From contig NC_136000.1 in NCBI RefSeq assembly GCF_048128805.1, positions 11,310,354 through 11,374,353 on the forward strand: 64,000 bases of DNA, written 5' to 3'. The notes below the pieces were generated by a model. That model did no database searches. It was given only the letters and a program-made list of their open reading frames with translations, and was not told the origin of the DNA. Shown piece after piece: positions 59,778 through 64,000 of the stretch (the stretch's first letter is position 1; each line of letters begins with the position of its first letter). The position numbers were made by a program, and so were the translations under genes. The DNA is from Centroberyx gerrardi. Taxonomy: Eukaryota > Chordata > Actinopteri > Beryciformes > Berycidae.

Positions 59778-62665
59778 TGTCTTTCTTCAGTGCAGTGTCT
59801 CCTGGCTCATATCTGAGAGTGTCCTATCCTGATACGGTAAATTGGAGTATTCTGTTTTAACGGTGTGACCTGTATCCATCCTGTTAAACTTGGCAAGAGA
59901 AGGGAGAGGTCTCAGCCTCTCAGGATTCATTACAACTGTGACTGCTGAATGTGGAGGGAAGAAAGGCAAACATCACTTGGGTCAAATTGATTCTGGTTGA
60001 CTTGCTTTAAAGAGAAAGGGCCTCTGTCCAGTTGCTGAGAAGTAAATCAGTGATCTAGACTTTTGTTTTATTTTATTTTTGTTTTATTATAAGATCTGTA
60101 TCTGTATTAAAAGTAATAGTTACAATGTGCATTTTTGTTGGTTTTCTTGTGATGTGTATGCTGAATTTGTGTGATTTTGTGTTTTGTATTAGTCCTGTAT
60201 ATAGTGTGGTTTGTGTCTTAAGCGGAGAAACACACTCACATAGTTACACACCTTCACACTATATATCTGCCTGTGTGTATGAATCTTTCTGGGACTAAAT
60301 TGTATATAGAAATGCCTTCTGGACTGAAGCTGCCTTGCTGTTTATAAGAAGTTTTACTGACCTTTCCTGACCTATTACATTCATCGTAAATATCTCCCCT
60401 CTCTCTTTGGAGATGGTTTGTGGGATGTGTTCGTACTGTACAGAGAGTATATTTCAAAATCAGCACCCTTAACCACCATAAGATGGATACTCTCCAAAGG
60501 AAAAAATGACCTCTCCATTGATTGCGTTCTCCGTCTCTCCCCTGGAGTTATTAATGCCTCTCCTGTTGTTAGATTGATTTCTTTGGTGTGAGCTGCAGGC
60601 TCCTGATGGCGGCTTTATCAGGCTATTCCACAGCATTTATGACTCTGTGTCAGCTAATGGCCCTCGGTGTACATTGCTGCTCTTAGCACAGGATATAGCT
60701 GACACTGATGCATTTGCTCTCCCCTCCATTACCATGTCTGGACCGCTCAGTCGGTGGCTGTTAAAAATGCCACATGTTCTCAAGTGCGACATAAACAGCC
60801 TCGTTCTGTTCTGTCCGTGCCAAAAAGTCAACAAAAACATTGATGGTTTTTTTTTTTTCTAATTCACCACCTTTGCACCAATAAAAATATAACAAATTCC
60901 CTCTGACCTAGCTCCTGGTCTTCTTTTTTCTTTTCCAAGTACTTCTGTGTGATACTCTATTGATCCTCCAAAACAGAAATCCCCCCCACCCCACCCCCTC
61001 CACAGTGAGGTCAAAGGTCAGGATCAGCTACACAACAGTGCCAGTCTCCCTAAGGTCTTTCTACTCACTATGCCACCCTGCTGCCCTGTTTTGTTTTGGG
61101 TTTTTTTGTCTCTTACATTTTAAGTGTAACAGGTACAGTGACCCAATTTGGACCCAGTGACCCCCAAATTGGAACAATCTTGATACCAAATTGTGGCTGA
61201 AATCAGCATAAAAGTCATATACACAGCAAATTGTCCAGTGTTAATAAGTGTTGGTTTTTCAGAGACAATTATTTGGAGTTGAAAGTGTTGATTAGAGGGT
61301 TGTTTGTCTACTTATGGAGCTGATCTGAGCTCTGGGACGGTGTTCAAAACTAAAGTGTTAAAATAAGTTATTTTTTGGACTATTAACACTGATGATTTTG
61401 CACTGTACAGTTCATGTAAGTTAATTTTATGAATAGCCATTTTGGTTCTTCATAAAGAGGAAGGTACAGTATAGTAGTTACACTTGTCTACTGCATCTCA
61501 ACTTCTATGCATATGCTAAAATAGGCTAAAGTCCATGTTCTTATTTAACTTTACATTCATCTGCTTTGTAATCACTCTATTGCATTTTAGCATCATTTTA
61601 TGTACAGTGTTGTAAGAAATACAGAGAAGCCACATCTATACTGTTACCAAAATACCTTTTTTGGATAGAGCAGGGGTCAGAGGTCAGTCCCCACTGGGGC
61701 CACCCTTGCTAAAAATGTACATGTATGCACTCATGGTACTGTAAGGCACTTTGGATAAGTGTCCATCAAATGGCATATGCTAACCAGATACGCTAGTAAA
61801 CAAAGACACTACAAATCAAATTATTTCTAATGGCTACATTTTTAATGTTTGATTATTTGGAAACATGTACAGTATGCCCTCAGTGCAAGTGAAGAACTTT
61901 AAATGAGTCTGACAGCCCCTGACTTGGGCTTTTTCTATAAAAAATAAACTATAATGTAAAATGATGAGAGTGGGTTTGATGAAGCATCCAATAAGTTACA
62001 AGTCCATGAGGGATCTAAGGTGGGAAAAGAAAAGTATGATCATCAAAAAGAAACATCAAATCAAAAATCAACCACAAGAGAACATGTACAGGATATAACT
62101 AAAGTGCATTATGGAATTTAGTCAGCAGCACCATGATACATTCACAAAATAAATACACACTTTAAACATGAAATAAATTATGGCAGACCAGTTCTAATGT
62201 ATGTATTCAGTGAACAGTTCGTCATGATTGTACGTCCACAATTAGTCAGTACATGAAGAGCCAACCAAATAGCAGACCACTCAGCATCCCAATTTGTGTG
62301 AAGTTACACTATGTACAGACAATAAATATTTTCCTCCTAAGCTCTACTCTGCACACAACTGGTTAGAGATTAAACCATATGGCATTGTTTTGAAGTAACT
62401 CAGGGTTATAGAGGCGTATAGATTAGCCCAAATAAATATGGATCTAAGAGGATGTTATGATGATAGTTCGTAAAACTCCAGGAAGTATGAAATTGTATTA
62501 AAACACAAAAATACAAACGTAGCGGATTATAATCATACAAGCAAAGCCCCAAGGCCGTAATATGAAGTGACTGAGCGAGCCGTGGGTTGAGTCTCTCACA
62601 CCTCAGTCATGCTGAACCTGTGTCAGTGTCTTAGTGCAGCACCCAAAGGCCTTTTTTGCAGTCTG
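59778..62665. other. Between the GPCR and pthlh; no gene recognised
   Basis: Part of 59778-59970 is probably the untranslated first exon of the GPCR. The part next to 62665 should be the pthlh 3'UTR. No coding exon or mobile element was recognised. Confidence 0.4.
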
Positions 62666-63888
62666 TCACCCGGGGTACTGTGTCCTTTGTGGCTCCTTTG
62701 CTGTGACCGACCTCGCCCTCCTCCGCTTCTTGTCGCTCTCCCTCCGCCGGCCTAACCTCACCTTTTTTTTCCTCTTGGTGGCCACCTTCAGCGGCTGGTC
62801 CTTGTAGGCCAGAGCCTTGTTGGTCTCCTGGGGCAGGTTAGCGCCCTCCCTGTCCAGCCTGAACCTGAGGGGGAGGTTCTTGGTGCCCCCGGGGGGCTTC
62901 TGGCGCAGGGCGCTCCCGCTGAAGGTGTGGCCGGCGGTTCTGCTCTGGAGGGGCGGGGCTCGCTCGCCGTCGGCCGTGTGCACCTCCTCCAGCAGCTCCT
63001 GCAGCCACATGCGCCGCTTGAACTCCTGCAGGGAGCGGCCCTTGTCGTGCATCAGCTGGGCGTGGCTCACTGACCGCCTCCTGCGAGCATGGAGGAGAGG
63101 AGTCACAGGTCATACTCAGATCTACATGTTGTAAAGATAGAAAATAGGTTGTAGAAAAGCTTCATATGTTGACTAGATAGTAGCATCCTACAACAGCATC
63201 ATGCATGGAGAGAGCAACTAGGGTAGTAAGTTCACTTTTCTTTAAGACTGCCAATAAGAGAGAGTTTTTTGTGTGAATCAAACGCCAATACCAAATTTCT
63301 GAATCAATACCAACAAAAACTTTCACACATCTTTTTTTATATGACTTTGCTGTAATGTTTTATGTGACACCACAGTGTAGGGATTGTGTCTTGAACTGTT
63401 TTATAAGTGCTGGCTGCTGAAATTGAAGGTCATGATCCTGAAAGCCTCGGTACAGTAGGTGGCAGCATAAACGAGATTTCTGAGAGCCGCCAGCAGTCTG
63501 AACTCAAGAACCCATAAAGCCAATGTTAGACTTAGTGTCTCCTATCCCTTTCTTTTATCTGTACTCACAGACTGTGGGTGTGTGTTCTAATTGTAAACAG
63601 CAAGAATCTTTCAACAATTTTGCTCCCGTGTTTAGGTGTTTTCTAGTCTCTCATTTACAAAGTTCAATATTTCACAACTTTTGGATTCATTCATTCTTTT
63701 TCTGTTCTTTTACAGTGTTGAGTTTGACAGAGAATAACAGAGGTGCAGTTAATGCAACAAAAATAACAAAAAAGTATAACTCACGTTCTGCTACTAAGTG
63801 CATCAATTGGCCTCCCATAGAGAGTCACTGGGGAGCAAAGCAAGAACACAGCAAGGCTCCACTGATGGAGCATGGCTATCGAGCACAT
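62666..63888 (-). CDS. pthlh: Parathyroid hormone-related protein (PTHrP)
   Basis: Secreted hormone acting on PTH1R-type receptors, important for cartilage, bone and calcium balance (family knowledge). Two coding exons on the minus strand: 63888-63785 and 63080-62666, joined in phase 2 (AC + G), 172 aa. Exon 1 encodes the signal peptide and pro-region: MCSIAMLHQWSLAVFLLCS, matching human QQWSVAVFLL, then GRPIDALSSRT. Met6 (63873) could also serve as the start. Exon 2 begins RRSVSHAQLMHDKGRSLQ, the receptor-activating 1-34 region, and runs through LPLRFRLDREG, LPQETNK and KDQPLK. The basic nuclear/nucleolar targeting segment (KRKKKVRLGRRRESDKKRRR) follows, and the protein ends TQYPG. A dibasic RR precedes the mature start. 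The acceptor upstream of ATG (TTCTGCAG near 63905) implies a further untranslated exon. It may be the teleost a or b paralogue. Confidence 0.95.
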
Positions 63889-64000
63889 CCTGCAACCTAC
63901 GATCTGCAGAATACAAGACATGTTACTCTAACATTCACTTCAACAGCAAGAATCATCTACTGCATGCATGAATCCAGACTTTGTTTTAGACACAAATGCT

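Noticed and set aside
59787-59969. 60-codon frame on the minus strand upstream of the GPCR (MPFFPPHSAV...)
   Set aside because: It ends in a stop before the splice donor, in the frame of the receptor ATG, so it cannot extend the receptor; at most a 5' leader.
1-64000. CRISPR arrays, tRNA or rRNA genes, operons
   Set aside because: No spaced direct-repeat array, cloverleaf with A/B boxes, or rRNA sequence was seen; the window is vertebrate nuclear DNA.

Overview
The window is nuclear DNA from a ray-finned (teleost) fish. The genes are vertebrate and intron-rich, with GT/AG splice sites. The protein sequences are fish-like, the introns hold many small hAT- and Tc1-type transposon copies, and one gene (a pseudouridine glycosidase/kinase fusion) is, to my knowledge, kept by fish but missing from mammals. 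No prokaryotic operon, CRISPR array, or rRNA/tRNA gene was seen. All exon maps below were built by hand from splice sites and reading phase.

Layout. 1-4031: no coding exon recognised; two hAT-type MITEs. 4032-7848 (+): an IL-17 receptor A family gene (11 exons; the signal-peptide exon was not found). 9573-14857 (+): a complete 18-exon gene for a mitochondrially targeted PsuG-PsuK fusion, 696 codons. 15355-24970 (+): cnot4, encoding the RING/RRM/C3H1 E3 ligase subunit of CCR4-NOT (12 coding exons, 799 aa). About 24970-32485: intergenic DNA with foldback elements, GGAT repeats and long GA-rich tracts.

32485-45077 (-): two intronless Shaker (Kv1) potassium-channel genes in tandem, kcna1 (37739-39214, with a probable 5 kb 3'UTR) and a more diverged Kv1 gene (43647-45077) upstream of it. 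45078-58385: intergenic, rich in transposon remnants. 58386-59777 (-): an orphan class A GPCR whose start codon is the last three bases of exon 1. 62666-63888 (-): pthlh (PTHrP), 172 aa in two coding exons.

The genes do not form one pathway; they are neighbours by synteny. The kcna1 - kcna-like - pthlh stretch recalls human 12p (KCNA6/KCNA1/KCNA5 and PTHLH). The items most worth a second look are the pseudouridine-degradation gene, the short cytoplasmic tail and 25-nt exon of the IL-17 receptor, the probable RNA-editing codon and altered TEA site in kcna1, the GPCR lacking a DRY motif, and the nested and inverted transposon structures.
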